A stretch of DNA of 64,000 nucleotides from IMG/VR virus record IMGVR_UViG_3300036761_003567, positions 43,224 to 107,223 of that record; one strand, 5' to 3'. The notes under the pieces are model-generated. The model was given only the letters and a program-made list of their open reading frames with translations. It did no database searches and was not told the origin of the DNA. The DNA is from a virus. A program made the position numbers and the translations under genes. How positions within the stretch are numbered: the first letter of the stretch is position 1; every line of letters starts with the position of its first letter. Shown piece after piece: positions 33,270 through 40,875 of the stretch.

Positions 33270-34246
33270 CCAAGTTTGAAGAGTTAGGATCTCACCTCCC
33301 AAGGATCCTAGAGCTTATCAAGGCCCAGGAGACGACGAGGTCTATCCCGCGCATCCTGGGGTGCAGCAGGACAGCCTTTAGGGAGTTCCTTTGGGATCAT
33401 CCAGAACTATGCACGGAACTTAGGGCAAATTATGCGGCCAGGCGGTCAGAAGTAGGTCGCAGGAACGCGCAGCAGGTCATTCAGAAGCGGCTCAGTCTCC
33501 CAATAGAGGAACAGGCCGCTCTGGCCCGGGAAAGGGTCGCTAGAGCCGTCAAGGGTGCAAGGGTTTCTGCCGCACTGGCTCGCGAGAAGTCCAGGCAGAA
33601 ATGGGCGGGGCTCATGCCCAAGGTCTACGAACTCATCAACGCAGGGCAGTCGGTACAGGAAATAGCTGACGAGACTGGTATAGATTTTTCTGTCATATAC
33701 GATCGCCTGAAGATTGATCCACGGCGGTCGGAACTTATGACTAGACTGAGACAGACCCGCTGGGAGCACCTCCACAGTCCTGAATACAGAGCCCTCCATT
33801 GCGAGCTGGCCCGCAAGGAGATGAAGGATCCGGAAGTTATCAGAAAGTTGTCAGAAGCTACTAAGAAGAAATGGTTAGACCCGTCCTTCCGTCAGGCTGC
33901 CGTACAAGTAGCATGTGCGAACTGGGAGCGCCCAGAGTATCGAGCGCGCATGGAACGCCTCTGGAACGACCCGAAGCACCGGGCGATGCTCGCGGCACAC
34001 ATAGCCGAGCAGCGGAAAGACCCGGTCTTCATCGCCGCCTGTAGAAACCGGGACACGAGCTTCATGAAAGACCCGGAGCACCTGGCACTGATGTCCGAGG
34101 TCATGAAGAAATGGTGGAGCACTAGGGATTTCTGGGCTTGGGTGGATACGTTCCCGCCAGAAAAGAAGAAGCAGATCCTGTGCGCCATACATGCGGGGCG
34201 CGCTACGGCCGCGACTAACTGGAAAAGGTACAAACATGATTCATAA
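33266..34246 (+). CDS. modular DNA-binding-like protein 2 (two HTH)
   Basis: 326 residues from the ATG overlapping the previous stop. An extra N-terminal HTH module of a second type (HLPRILELIKAQETTRSIPR) precedes a module like protein 1 (LMPKVYELINAGQSVQEIAD). About six DP repeats (KWLDPSFRQA, LWNDPKHRAM) and the same end motif DFWAWVDTFPPEKKKQIL follow. No catalytic residues seen. Confidence 0.7.
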   Translation: MTKFEELGSHLPRILELIKAQETTRSIPRILGCSRTAFREFLWDHPELCTELRANYAARRSEVGRRNAQQVIQKRLSLPIEEQAALARERVARAVKGARVSAALAREKSRQKWAGLMPKVYELINAGQSVQEIADETGIDFSVIYDRLKIDPRRSELMTRLRQTRWEHLHSPEYRALHCELARKEMKDPEVIRKLSEATKKKWLDPSFRQAAVQVACANWERPEYRARMERLWNDPKHRAMLAAHIAEQRKDPVFIAACRNRDTSFMKDPEHLALMSEVMKKWWSTRDFWAWVDTFPPEKKKQILCAIHAGRATAATNWKRYKHDS

Positions 34247-35387
34247 TTGGAACGAGTTGATGTCTAAGATCCGAGAGGCCATTTTAGCCGGCAAGTCCGT
34301 CCAGGAAATTGCCAATGAGTTAGGCCTGGGTTTCGGAGCCGTCTACCATCACATCAATGAGGACCCCGCGCGCAACGAGCTAAGGGCAAAGCTGTACGAG
34401 ACGCGCCTAGCAAACTATAATACTCCTAAGTATAAGGCAGCTCTGCGTGCCAGGCTAACAGGGCGCATGCGCGTCAAGTATTACGAGATAGGCGATCATC
34501 TTTCCAGGATTCGAGAACTAATTGAGGCCGGAACGGCCGCGCGCGACATTCCTTCCCTATTAGGTTGTGGCGCATCTTCGTTTTTCAAATGGCTGAAGGG
34601 TCAGCCAGACCTTCTTGCCGTCGCGAAGGCATTCCAAAGGGCCAAGATGAAGGAAGGTAAACAACAAGCAGACCTTCGGCTCAGTGCTGAAGAGCGAGAG
34701 GCCCGTGCTGCCCATCAGCGGGAAGTTGTCAGGAGAACCTACGAACGCTGGCGGGCTAGATCTAATAAGGAATGGGCCGATCTCGCACCCAAGGTCAAGA
34801 GCCTCATTTTCTCCGGTGAGACGATAGTGGACGTCGCCGTTATGACTGGCATAAATGAGAAGGCACTTGGCGCCCGTATAGATGCGGATCCTCAGCGTGA
34901 CGAATTAAGGGAAAAGCTGTATGAAAACTGGCTTGCGCGTATTAACACTCCCGAGCATAAGGCACTACTCTCTCAGAATATGAGTAGACGTATGGAGGAC
35001 CCAAAAGCCAGGGAACATCTATCCCAAGTCACTAAAGAGCAGTGGGAATGTGGCGTTCATGATGGCCACTCTGAATTCATGAAAGAGCTCTGGAAGGACC
35101 CAAAATTCCGAGCCGTGTTGGAACGCCATGCGCGGAGTCCAGAAAGGCGAATGCAGTCGTCCGAAAGGATTAAGGCTTTGTGGCGTGATCCTGCCTTCGT
35201 AGCGGCTTATTTGGAATCTAGAAAGTCTCCTGGATTGCGGGCTAAGCTATCGGAATCCTTAAAAGAGTCTTGGAGCCATAGGGATTTCTGGGAATGGCTC
35301 AATTCGTTCGATCCAGATAAGCGAGCGGAAATCCTGAGAGCAATGCATGCTTCCAACGCGGCCCGCAGGGCCTTAAGATTGGCCTAG
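34236..35387 (+). CDS. modular DNA-binding-like protein 3 (three HTH)
   Basis: 383 residues. Module order is type A (LMSKIREAILAGKSVQEIAN), type B (HLSRIRELIEAGTAARDIPS), type A again (LAPKVKSLIFSGETIVDVAV), then DP repeats (LWKDPKFRAV, LWRDPAFVAA) and DFWEWLNSFDPDKRAEILRAM. The three paralogues thus carry one, two and three HTH modules before a common C-terminal half. Overlaps the preceding gene by 11 nt. Confidence 0.7.
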   Translation: MIHNWNELMSKIREAILAGKSVQEIANELGLGFGAVYHHINEDPARNELRAKLYETRLANYNTPKYKAALRARLTGRMRVKYYEIGDHLSRIRELIEAGTAARDIPSLLGCGASSFFKWLKGQPDLLAVAKAFQRAKMKEGKQQADLRLSAEEREARAAHQREVVRRTYERWRARSNKEWADLAPKVKSLIFSGETIVDVAVMTGINEKALGARIDADPQRDELREKLYENWLARINTPEHKALLSQNMSRRMEDPKAREHLSQVTKEQWECGVHDGHSEFMKELWKDPKFRAVLERHARSPERRMQSSERIKALWRDPAFVAAYLESRKSPGLRAKLSESLKESWSHRDFWEWLNSFDPDKRAEILRAMHASNAARRALRLA

Positions 35388-35468
35388 GGAAAGCCCAGAA
35401 GGGTTTCGATCTTCACGAAGGAGCGCGCCTTCTTGACCGCTCTAGTCCCTCGGCAGTGGGCAGACATC

Positions 35469-35513
35469 CAGAAGGATTCTTAAGCTGGACCGGGTTTCCA
35501 GTATATCCTTCTG
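35469..35513 (+). other. nested hairpin in a 150-nt gap
   Basis: CAGAAGGAT (35469-35477) pairs with ATCCTTCTG (35505-35513); inside, CTGGA/TCCAG (35485-35489 with 35497-35501) closes a 7-nt loop. The rest of the gap 35388-35537 shows a TTGACC but no matching -10. Possible terminator for the modular operon or a leader structure for 35538. Confidence 0.45.
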
Positions 35514-35537
35514 CGGACCAGCTTTCAGTGATCTAAC

Positions 35538-35756
35538 ATGACAGCCCAAGGGTTCCAGGAACCGTCGATCGCGGAAGCTCTTCGCCAGAGGGTCCAGCAG
35601 CTCGAGCGAGCCCTGTGTAAGATGCACGGGTTTGACGGCAAGGCGGAGCGCTTCGCCGGTCAGGAACCCTGCCGCTTGTGCGGCCTCCCGGCGGACGACA
35701 TAGTCCACAGCGTTTCTGCCCTCCGGGAATCCACGGACCAGCCATCAGGAGGATAA
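35538..35756 (+). CDS. small zinc-knuckle protein
   Basis: 72 residues. An N-terminal helix is followed by CRLCGLPADDIVH, a short CxxC...H knuckle common in small phage proteins. Ends 1 nt before the next ATG. Confidence 0.65.
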   Translation: MTAQGFQEPSIAEALRQRVQQLERALCKMHGFDGKAERFAGQEPCRLCGLPADDIVHSVSALRESTDQPSGG

Positions 35757-35757
35757 A

Positions 35758-36114
35758 ATGCTTACCCTGCTTACTCGCAAGCAGATCGAGGCACTCACCG
35801 ACGCGGAGGCCAGCAAGTATCTGGCCGAGAAGGTGATGGGGTGGACATTCTCCTACGGCACCTGGTGGACGGGAGATATCAGCCGAACGAGTTCTTATGC
35901 CGCCCAGTTTGCCACCGATCTCAACCAGGCTGTCGAGGCGGCGGGGAAGATGGGGCTGGAATTAGAGGGATTGACTTTTGGTCTCGTCTGGAATTTAGGT
36001 ACGAAGAAGTGGATGGCCGGATGGGGTGCCGTAGTGGATTGGATGTCGCATAGCGCCCCCGCCCGCGCCGTCTGCAATGCAGTCATTGCAGCCCATGAGG
36101 CGAAACATGCTTAG
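35758..36114 (+). CDS. phage ABA-sandwich-like protein 1
   Basis: 118 residues. Start 'LTRKQIEALTDAEASKYLAEKVMGW', a middle YAAQFATDLNQAVEAAGKM and the end ARAVCNAVIAAHE fit the phage ABA-sandwich family (GxELDxLVAExVMGW ... ICxAALxA). Function of the family is unknown. GGAGG precedes the ATG; overlaps its paralogue by 8 nt. Confidence 0.65.
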   Translation: MLTLLTRKQIEALTDAEASKYLAEKVMGWTFSYGTWWTGDISRTSSYAAQFATDLNQAVEAAGKMGLELEGLTFGLVWNLGTKKWMAGWGAVVDWMSHSAPARAVCNAVIAAHEAKHA

Positions 36115-36607
36115 CCAGAAACAAATAGCAGCGATGACCGACGACGAGGCAGACGTCTTCATTGCCTCCAAGATCCTCGGCATGACATGGAAGTCCTGGT
36201 CCTGGGACAAGGAGGGGATGGACCTCGTCTGGCCGTCTCCCAAGCCTTATGCCGATGACCACGGCTGCTGGGAGCGCGACGACCGCGCTACCGGAGGCGT
36301 CTTCGAAAGCGAGTGGGTGAACATCCCGGATTCCCACTCCTGGACGCCCGCCCGATGCATTGATGACGCGATGGAGGCGGTCAAGAAGATAGGGCTGCGC
36401 CTGCGCGTCGGCAAGCGACCTGCTCTCACCGGGCGCTTTAGCCTGATCTACCACGAAGAGCTTGACCTGTGGGTAGCCGGGTGGTTCTACGTCGTAGGAA
36501 CCGCGGATGACGCGTGGAACGAGGTCGACTGGGAAGGCACTGCCAAGCACCCCGCCCGTGCCGTCTGCAACGCGGTGATTGCGGCCCATGAAATGAAAGG
36601 GAAATAA
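36107..36607 (+). CDS. phage ABA-sandwich-like protein 2
   Basis: 166 residues, paralogue of the preceding gene: MLSQKQIAAMTDDEADVFIA at the start and HPARAVCNAVIAAHEMKGK at the end. The middle is longer and carries a Pro/Trp-rich insert. A tandem duplication with divergence is the simplest origin. Confidence 0.65.
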   Translation: MLSQKQIAAMTDDEADVFIASKILGMTWKSWSWDKEGMDLVWPSPKPYADDHGCWERDDRATGGVFESEWVNIPDSHSWTPARCIDDAMEAVKKIGLRLRVGKRPALTGRFSLIYHEELDLWVAGWFYVVGTADDAWNEVDWEGTAKHPARAVCNAVIAAHEMKGK

Positions 36608-36841
36608 ATGACCAGACAGACGAGATGCAGCCTGGGGCGCCGGGGACCTCAGAAGATCGATGCCAAGTCCTGGTACTACGAGTGCAAGGGCCGGATAGAG
36701 GTCGTCGTGGAATTCAGAGGCCCCGAGGGCAACTACCTCGGCACGAAACACGTCAACATCCAGGCGTCAAGGCTCAAGCGGTCGCTGGCCCGGATGGACA
36801 GGCGAAAGAGCCAAACTGTGCGGAGTACGCCTCGACGGTGA
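36608..36841 (+). CDS. hypothetical basic protein
   Basis: 77 residues starting directly after the previous stop. Beta strands then a basic helix (RLKRSLARMDRRKSQ). No family recognised. Confidence 0.55.
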   Translation: MTRQTRCSLGRRGPQKIDAKSWYYECKGRIEVVVEFRGPEGNYLGTKHVNIQASRLKRSLARMDRRKSQTVRSTPRR

Positions 36842-36889
36842 GGTCACTGGATCGGCCCTGTTGCCACAGCACTATTAAGGAAGAGTACT

Positions 36890-37099
36890 GTGCCAGAAAA
36901 TCCTGACCTCGGCTTGCGCCCTACGCAGCTACGCTTCCTGCGGCTGGAACCCGAGAGGTCCCTGACCGAGAAGCTGGACTTAGCAGTAGCCGCCCTCCAG
37001 GCGGTCTGCAAGGAAGACGGGCCCGGATGCGACCTTTCGCCAGCTGGACCCTGCTTTCACATCGCCGCGGAAGCACTGCACAAGATCGTCATCAAGTAA
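36890..37099 (+). CDS. small hypothetical protein
   Basis: 69 residues from a GTG with AAGGAAGAG upstream. Two cysteines and helices; no recognised domain. Confidence 0.5.
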   Translation: MPENPDLGLRPTQLRFLRLEPERSLTEKLDLAVAALQAVCKEDGPGCDLSPAGPCFHIAAEALHKIVIK

Positions 37100-37113
37100 C
37101 CAGGAGGCACAAA

Positions 37114-38115
37114 GTGGGCGACCCTACAAGTCACGAGGCGCGAATTGATGCACTGACCGACGAGCGGGATGCACTGAAGGCCGGAGTAAACGGTCTAGTG
37201 CAGGAACGCGATATGTTGCGGACTCGGATAACCTGTGTGGAGGCCGCATACGAGAAACGCATCGCCACTCTGACTGCTGAGCGGGATGCGCTGAACAAGA
37301 TCGTCAATAGCCAGGAGGCTAAGGTGCCTGAAACAATCCGCGAAGGGCTCGTCAAGAAGGGTGGAGTGAACGAACCTCCCACGACGCCTCGACCGCCTCC
37401 TCCTAAGGGGCAATGTCCGCCTCCCGTGGAAGGATTTCATGACGGGAAACGATGCCCCTGCGAGTTCGAGGAAATCGAGCCCTGCGGCAGGATGTGCTCC
37501 TGCCGGAACCCGAATATGAGCGGTGCGTGTCGTCGCTGCTGTACTGTCGGATCTCCCGAGCAGCAACTGGCGAAGGCCCGGTGGCTGGTAGCCCGGGAAA
37601 TAAACTTCACTATCCTGACCCGCGAAGAGGCCATTGACAGGATCGGGAAGCTGGACGATCCCAAGCTTCGTCCGCTGATCAAGTGGATAGCGGAATCCCT
37701 GGCGTTCGGGCGGGTAGCTTATGACGTCAGGGTCAACATAGCTGAGGCAGAAAGGTCTGTGGAGAGGATCGTGGAAGGCCAAAACCCTGGAATCCCTGCT
37801 GGCGGCCTTGCTGACCATACACCCGACGTGAAGAAATGGCCCCCTCTGGACCCCGGTACGAAGGTGAAGACCACAAAGCCTTTCTGGTCTGGCCGCGGTG
37901 ACTGGACCGGAGAAGCTCTGGCGTCCAGGAAATGGGGCGTCAAGGGGACTATCCTCAAGCATCATGACTCCCACGGCCTTTGTTACGAAGTCCAGCACGA
38001 TGACGGGACGGTGGGCCATTATGACCCTTCGGAACTGGAAGTCCTAGACATATATCTGGACGTCCGGCCGGAGTGCTACCGCTCCAGGACGTCGCGCATC
38101 CGGGAGAAGAAATGA
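37114..38115 (+). CDS. coiled-coil and cysteine-rich multi-domain protein
   Basis: 333 residues from a GTG behind AGGAGG. The N-terminal coiled coil contains two DERDAL-type repeats, similar to 29648. Then follow a Pro-rich linker (TTPRPPPPKGQCPPP), a cysteine cluster (CPCEFEEIEPCGRMCSC...CRRCC), a helical part and a C-terminal SH3-like region (GTKVKTTKPFWSGRGDWTGE...YEVQHDDGTVGHYDPSEL). Looks like an adaptor; function unknown. Confidence 0.65.
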   Translation: MGDPTSHEARIDALTDERDALKAGVNGLVQERDMLRTRITCVEAAYEKRIATLTAERDALNKIVNSQEAKVPETIREGLVKKGGVNEPPTTPRPPPPKGQCPPPVEGFHDGKRCPCEFEEIEPCGRMCSCRNPNMSGACRRCCTVGSPEQQLAKARWLVAREINFTILTREEAIDRIGKLDDPKLRPLIKWIAESLAFGRVAYDVRVNIAEAERSVERIVEGQNPGIPAGGLADHTPDVKKWPPLDPGTKVKTTKPFWSGRGDWTGEALASRKWGVKGTILKHHDSHGLCYEVQHDDGTVGHYDPSELEVLDIYLDVRPECYRSRTSRIREKK

Positions 38116-38684
38116 ACCTATCCAGGGAGATACGAAGGGAGCTTAAGCGCCTCCGCCGCCAATATAGGTGGGAGCTCGCCCATGGCTTCATCAAGGACCC
38201 TACAACGGGGCTGGACCTATACCGCATGTGCTCTACCACTGCTGCCATCTTCGTCTGGGAGTTCGGGGGTAAGCTCACGGGGTACCTCCATCAGCGCGGC
38301 CCCCGACCTAACAACAGTGCCGTGATCGTTGCGAAGGGGCTGGGTCACGACTTCTGCCTCATCGACGGCCGCTGGCTGGTGGACTTCTGGGCGTGGACCG
38401 GCCACTGCCTCCCCTTCCGCGAGCGCGACTTATACGACCTCCAGAATCCCAGGGACGACGCCATAGTCGACTACCTTTATGGGGACAGGTCCACCTGGAT
38501 GGACACATACGATACCTACATGAACGGATGCGGTCTAGACGTCCTGGGCGATCACCTGGGGATCGTCAGGCGGATCGGCTATTCGATCGTGATCAATGGA
38601 GGCCTGCCGCTCACCGAGCGAATTGCACATGCAAACAGGATGAGGGGGAACAAATACGCGAGGGAGATGGGCTGGTCAGCTTGA
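38112..38684 (+). CDS. hypothetical protein
   Basis: 190 residues, ATGA overlap with the upstream gene. Features IDGRWLVDFWAW and YLYGDRSTWMDTYDTYMNG, but no family recognised. Last gene before the composition boundary. Confidence 0.65.
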   Translation: MNLSREIRRELKRLRRQYRWELAHGFIKDPTTGLDLYRMCSTTAAIFVWEFGGKLTGYLHQRGPRPNNSAVIVAKGLGHDFCLIDGRWLVDFWAWTGHCLPFRERDLYDLQNPRDDAIVDYLYGDRSTWMDTYDTYMNGCGLDVLGDHLGIVRRIGYSIVINGGLPLTERIAHANRMRGNKYAREMGWSA

Positions 38685-38738
38685 TGTGTGCTGGCCAATA
38701 AGAAGCTTGACCAGCTAGTCCGCAGTACTTATCCCACC

Positions 38739-38902
38739 GTTCGAAGCCTCCGCGTACGCGCGTGACGCGTCCAGAATCTCAAAAAGCTGATTCTCTCAAA
38801 GCTGATTCTCTCAAAAGCTGATTCTCTCAAAAGCTGATTCTCTCAAAAGCTGATTCTCTCAAAAGCTGGTCAGCGGCATAGTTCGAAGCCTCCGCGTACG
38901 CG
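38739..38902 (+). repeat. 22-bp direct repeats flanking an iteron array
   Basis: An exact 22-bp sequence beginning GTTCGAAGCCTCC occurs at 38739-38760 and 38881-38902, and bounds the 16-bp array. It ends in CGTACGCG, itself a near-palindrome. No gene is read in 38685-39223 (538 nt). Confidence 0.9.
38786..38864 (+). repeat. five tandem 16-bp iterons
   Basis: Unit GCTGATTCTCTCAAAA repeated five times without spacers (the first lacks one A), with a partial unit before and GCTGGTCAGC after. Direct AT-richer repeats in a GC-rich setting resemble replication-origin or centromere iterons. The spacing excludes a CRISPR. Confidence 0.9.
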
Positions 38903-38929
38903 ATGCGCTCGCCGAGAAGCGATCCGAAA

Positions 38930-39110
38930 CGGGACCGGCCGCCCGCCCCCCGCCCGGGCCCCTGGGGGCGGGGGGCAGCACGCCCCCCGGGCCCGCCGGC
39001 CCGGCCCACCCCCCGCCCCCGGCGGGGCGGCGCGACCCCCACCCCCGGCCCCAGCCAAACCCCCCCCCCCACCGGGGGGACCAGCAGCACCCGGACCCCA
39101 GCCCGCCGCC
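38930..39110 (+). other. extreme C-rich tract (G-quadruplex potential on minus strand)
   Basis: The plus strand has runs of up to 13 C and many CCCC blocks, so the minus strand offers several G4 tracts. It sits just right of the iteron array. It could be a replication pause or packaging signal, or a sequencing problem region; reading frames through it are biased by composition and not trusted. Confidence 0.6.
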
Positions 39111-39223
39111 GTCCCGTCTCGGCGGCGCGCCGGAGTCCGCCGCGTCCGGCCCCGTGCCACACCTCCGCGTGTCCGGCGGTGTGTCTCGGCCCAGCCGGTC
39201 CGGCAAACCAACGGAGGCTGCCA

Positions 39224-39532
39224 ATGGCAAGCGCCACCGCCGTCCGCCCCGTCGTCTCCGCCCTCGTCGGCCCCGTGTCCGCCCGCCCCCGCCCGCTCGT
39301 CCGCCCCGTCCGGCCGGACTTCCGGCTCTGCGACCTCCGCGTCCCCCCGCTGACCGAGCCCCAACTGCTGGCCCGCTACCCGCACATGATCCCCGGCACG
39401 CTCCGGCGCGACCCCGTCGCCAACAAGAACGCGGTCGACATCCGGTGCGCGTGCGGAGCGGTCCGGATCGTGTACACCTCGGACCTGTTCCACGTCCGGG
39501 CGTGCCGCGCCTGCAAGGCCTCCGGCAAGTAG
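39224..39532 (+). CDS. zinc-ribbon paralogue A (TSDL family)
   Basis: 102 residues. ATG at 39224 follows CGGAGG; the open frame further left is a composition artefact. After an Ala/Pro/Arg N-terminus comes LLARYPHMIPGT, then CACG, VYTSDLFHVRACRACK: two Cys pairs around a TSDL motif. Paralogues lie at 40924 and at the C-terminus of 50647. Likely binds nucleic acid or a partner through the ribbon. Confidence 0.65.
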   Translation: MASATAVRPVVSALVGPVSARPRPLVRPVRPDFRLCDLRVPPLTEPQLLARYPHMIPGTLRRDPVANKNAVDIRCACGAVRIVYTSDLFHVRACRACKASGK

Positions 39533-39571
39533 TCGCCCCGCGTGATCCCACGTGCGATCTTTGCGACCGGG

Positions 39572-39606
39572 CCCACCCAGCAACCTGCGCTGGGTGGGCC
39601 CATCTG
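39572..39606 (+). terminator. long hairpin after 39224
   Basis: GGGCCCACCCAGC and GCTGGGTGGGCCC form a perfect 13-bp stem with a 7-nt loop. An outer CGACC/GGTCG can extend it. No T-tract, so RNA-stabilising or processing roles are possible. Confidence 0.55.
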
Positions 39607-39617
39607 GTCGTGAAACA

Positions 39618-39645
39618 CCCCTTCCTGCTCGACCCCAGGAAGGGG
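39618..39645 (+). ncRNA. hairpin with CTCGACCC loop, copy 1
   Basis: Perfect 10-bp stem CCCCTTCCTG/CAGGAAGGGG with the 8-nt loop CTCGACCC. A second hairpin at 40236 has the same loop on an unrelated perfect stem. It lies 27 nt before the ATG at 39673. Same loop with different paired stems suggests a selected RNA structure. Confidence 0.6.
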
Positions 39646-39672
39646 AGTTCCACGTCCATTAGGAGACCAGAC

Positions 39673-39855
39673 ATGAAGCGGATCACGCCCAAGATTCGCG
39701 GGTACGCCTCGAGAGCAGATCGGGAGCGGGCCATCAAGCAGCTGTTCAGGAAGGGGTGGAATCACTTCGTCTGCTTCAGGGACGTACAGAGCGAGTTCGC
39801 GCTCCAGTACGGCCTCGCGCTCTGGGCCGGCAATTCCCCGTACATCCTGCGTTAG
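39673..39855 (+). CDS. small basic protein (RAIxQLxRKG family, copy 1)
   Basis: 60 residues: RGYASRADRERAIKQLFRKG then WNHFVCF. A paralogue is encoded at 50436; both lie next to a TSDL zinc-ribbon gene, so the pair is probably a duplicated module. The fold looks like a small alpha/beta domain. Function unknown. Confidence 0.6.
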   Translation: MKRITPKIRGYASRADRERAIKQLFRKGWNHFVCFRDVQSEFALQYGLALWAGNSPYILR

Positions 39856-39865
39856 GAGACCGAAC

Positions 39866-39964
39866 GTGCAGAAGGCGGAGCAGACGGAGGAAGGGCGGGC
39901 GACTGCCACCCTCGGCGTGCTCGCGTTCGTGGCGATCCTGGCGATTCTGTGGCTGATCCTTTAG
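39866..39964 (+). CDS. single-span membrane peptide
   Basis: 32 residues from a GTG 8 nt after AGGAG: VQKAEQTEEGRATAT followed by LGVLAFVAILAILWLIL. A typical short tail-anchored helix. Overlooked easily because of its length and GTG start. Confidence 0.5.
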   Translation: MQKAEQTEEGRATATLGVLAFVAILAILWLIL

Positions 39965-40000
39965 TGCGCTAAAGGATCATATATTGAGGAGGGCAGGTAC

Positions 40001-40222
40001 ATGAACCGCTGGACGCTGCTCCGCGCGGCCACGCACACGTACTCGGCCAAGACCGTTGAGGTCCTGGTCGGGAAGGCGCAATTGCCCACCCTGGTGCAGG
40101 TGGGCACGATCATGAAGGACGACCGCACCGTCGCGGAGGAGTTCGCCATGGACCTCGCCATCGAGGGGCTCTACCCCTTGGACTGCGGGGACCACTGGCG
40201 CGTCTACAACATCGCGGCGTAG
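40001..40222 (+). CDS. small hypothetical protein
   Basis: 73 residues behind GAGGAGG. Helical with HTYSAKTVEVLVGKAQ near the N-terminus. No recognised domain. Confidence 0.6.
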   Translation: MNRWTLLRAATHTYSAKTVEVLVGKAQLPTLVQVGTIMKDDRTVAEEFAMDLAIEGLYPLDCGDHWRVYNIAA

Positions 40223-40235
40223 CCGGCGCGCAAGG

Positions 40236-40263
40236 CCGCCTCCCTCTCGACCCAGGGAGGCGG
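40236..40263 (+). ncRNA. hairpin with CTCGACCC loop, copy 2
   Basis: Perfect 10-bp stem CCGCCTCCCT/AGGGAGGCGG with the loop CTCGACCC, identical to the loop at 39628. It is 37 nt before the ATG at 40301. Confidence 0.6.
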
Positions 40264-40300
40264 ATTTGCTTGCCGTATACCTCTTTTCAGGAGGGCAGAC

Positions 40301-40465
40301 ATGCCCCGCGTCAAGATCGTGGAGAGCGAGAAGCGGTTCCGGCGCGAGCCGGACCGGGCCTCGACCCTGCGCTTCTCCGTCATCGAGCGGCTGGGACCCG
40401 ACGCCCAGGAACGCCGTGAGCAGGAGCCGGAGTTCCTGCAGGCCCAGGCCGAGGGACGCGCGTAA
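40301..40465 (+). CDS. small charged protein
   Basis: 54 residues, MPRVKIVESEKRFRREPD..., strongly charged helix. TTTTCAGGAGG precedes the ATG. No family recognised. Confidence 0.55.
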   Translation: MPRVKIVESEKRFRREPDRASTLRFSVIERLGPDAQERREQEPEFLQAQAEGRA

Positions 40466-40498
40466 GCAAGCCCCGACAAGACAGAGGGTTCCCACACC

Positions 40499-40521
40499 CC
40501 TGCACGTTCACTCGTGTCAGG
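40499..40521 (+). ncRNA. leader hairpin with TTCACT loop, copy 1
   Basis: CCTG/CAGG and CACG/CGTG stems close a TTCACT hexaloop with one T bulge; 57 nt before the ATG at 40578. Closely related to 41294 and to hairpins at 42083 and 43379. A second small hairpin CCTCT/AGAGG at 40560 masks part of the ribosome site. Confidence 0.55.
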
Positions 40522-40577
40522 AACTGGGCACTCTGGCTCTGACGTTTTGCGAGCGGCGGCCTCTTTCAGAGGGTCCC

Positions 40578-40736
40578 ATGCCAGAGGATTTCGCCCTCAA
40601 ACCCGACCAGGTGAAGAGCCTGGCCGCGGCAATGGCCCTGTTGTACAAGATCTGCGACGGCTCGAACGAGTCCGTGCGTCAGGAAGCAGATCCGATCGCG
40701 TCGCTCTTGCGGAACTTCATCGCCAGGCACAAGTGA
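40578..40736 (+). CDS. small hypothetical protein
   Basis: 52 residues, helical, MPEDFALKPDQVKSLAAAMA. The 112-nt leader holds two hairpins. Function unknown. Confidence 0.55.
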   Translation: MPEDFALKPDQVKSLAAAMALLYKICDGSNESVRQEADPIASLLRNFIARHK

Positions 40737-40749
40737 GGAGGGTCAGGCC

Positions 40750-40875
40750 ATGACGAAGACCGAGCGAGTCATGGTGGCGAAGGTCGCCCGCGAGATTCGC
40801 GTCGTCATGCGCACCGTCGGCCGTCATGAGAACGGGAAGGTCAGGGTCTGGATTCGCCAGACCCTCACGCGCTGA
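40750..40875 (+). CDS. very small basic protein
   Basis: 41 residues behind GAGGAGGG: MTKTERVMVAKVAREIRVVM ending RVWIRQTLTR. Basic amphipathic helix then strands, which could bind nucleic acid. Unknown. Confidence 0.5.
   Translation: MTKTERVMVAKVAREIRVVMRTVGRHENGKVRVWIRQTLTR

Noticed and set aside
32598-35387. Reading the modular proteins as homing endonucleases
   Set aside because: The DP repeats match nuclease-associated modules, but no HNH, GIY-YIG or LAGLIDADG residues are present.
38786-38864. CRISPR array
   Set aside because: Repeats are 16 bp, directly abutting and without spacers; no cas-like gene nearby.
38903-39223. N-terminal 107-residue extension of the 39224 protein
   Set aside because: Pro/Arg/Gly only, from the C-rich tract; CGGAGG and paralogue lengths support the start at 39224.
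38859-39737. Minus-strand frames of 237-292 residues in the C-rich region
   Set aside because: Gly/Arg-rich, no ribosome site and no recognisable fold; composition artefact.
40281-40296. 3' splice-site-like CTCTTTTCAG sequences
   Set aside because: They are pyrimidine tracts merging into AGGAGG ribosome sites; no donor sites or interrupted frames.
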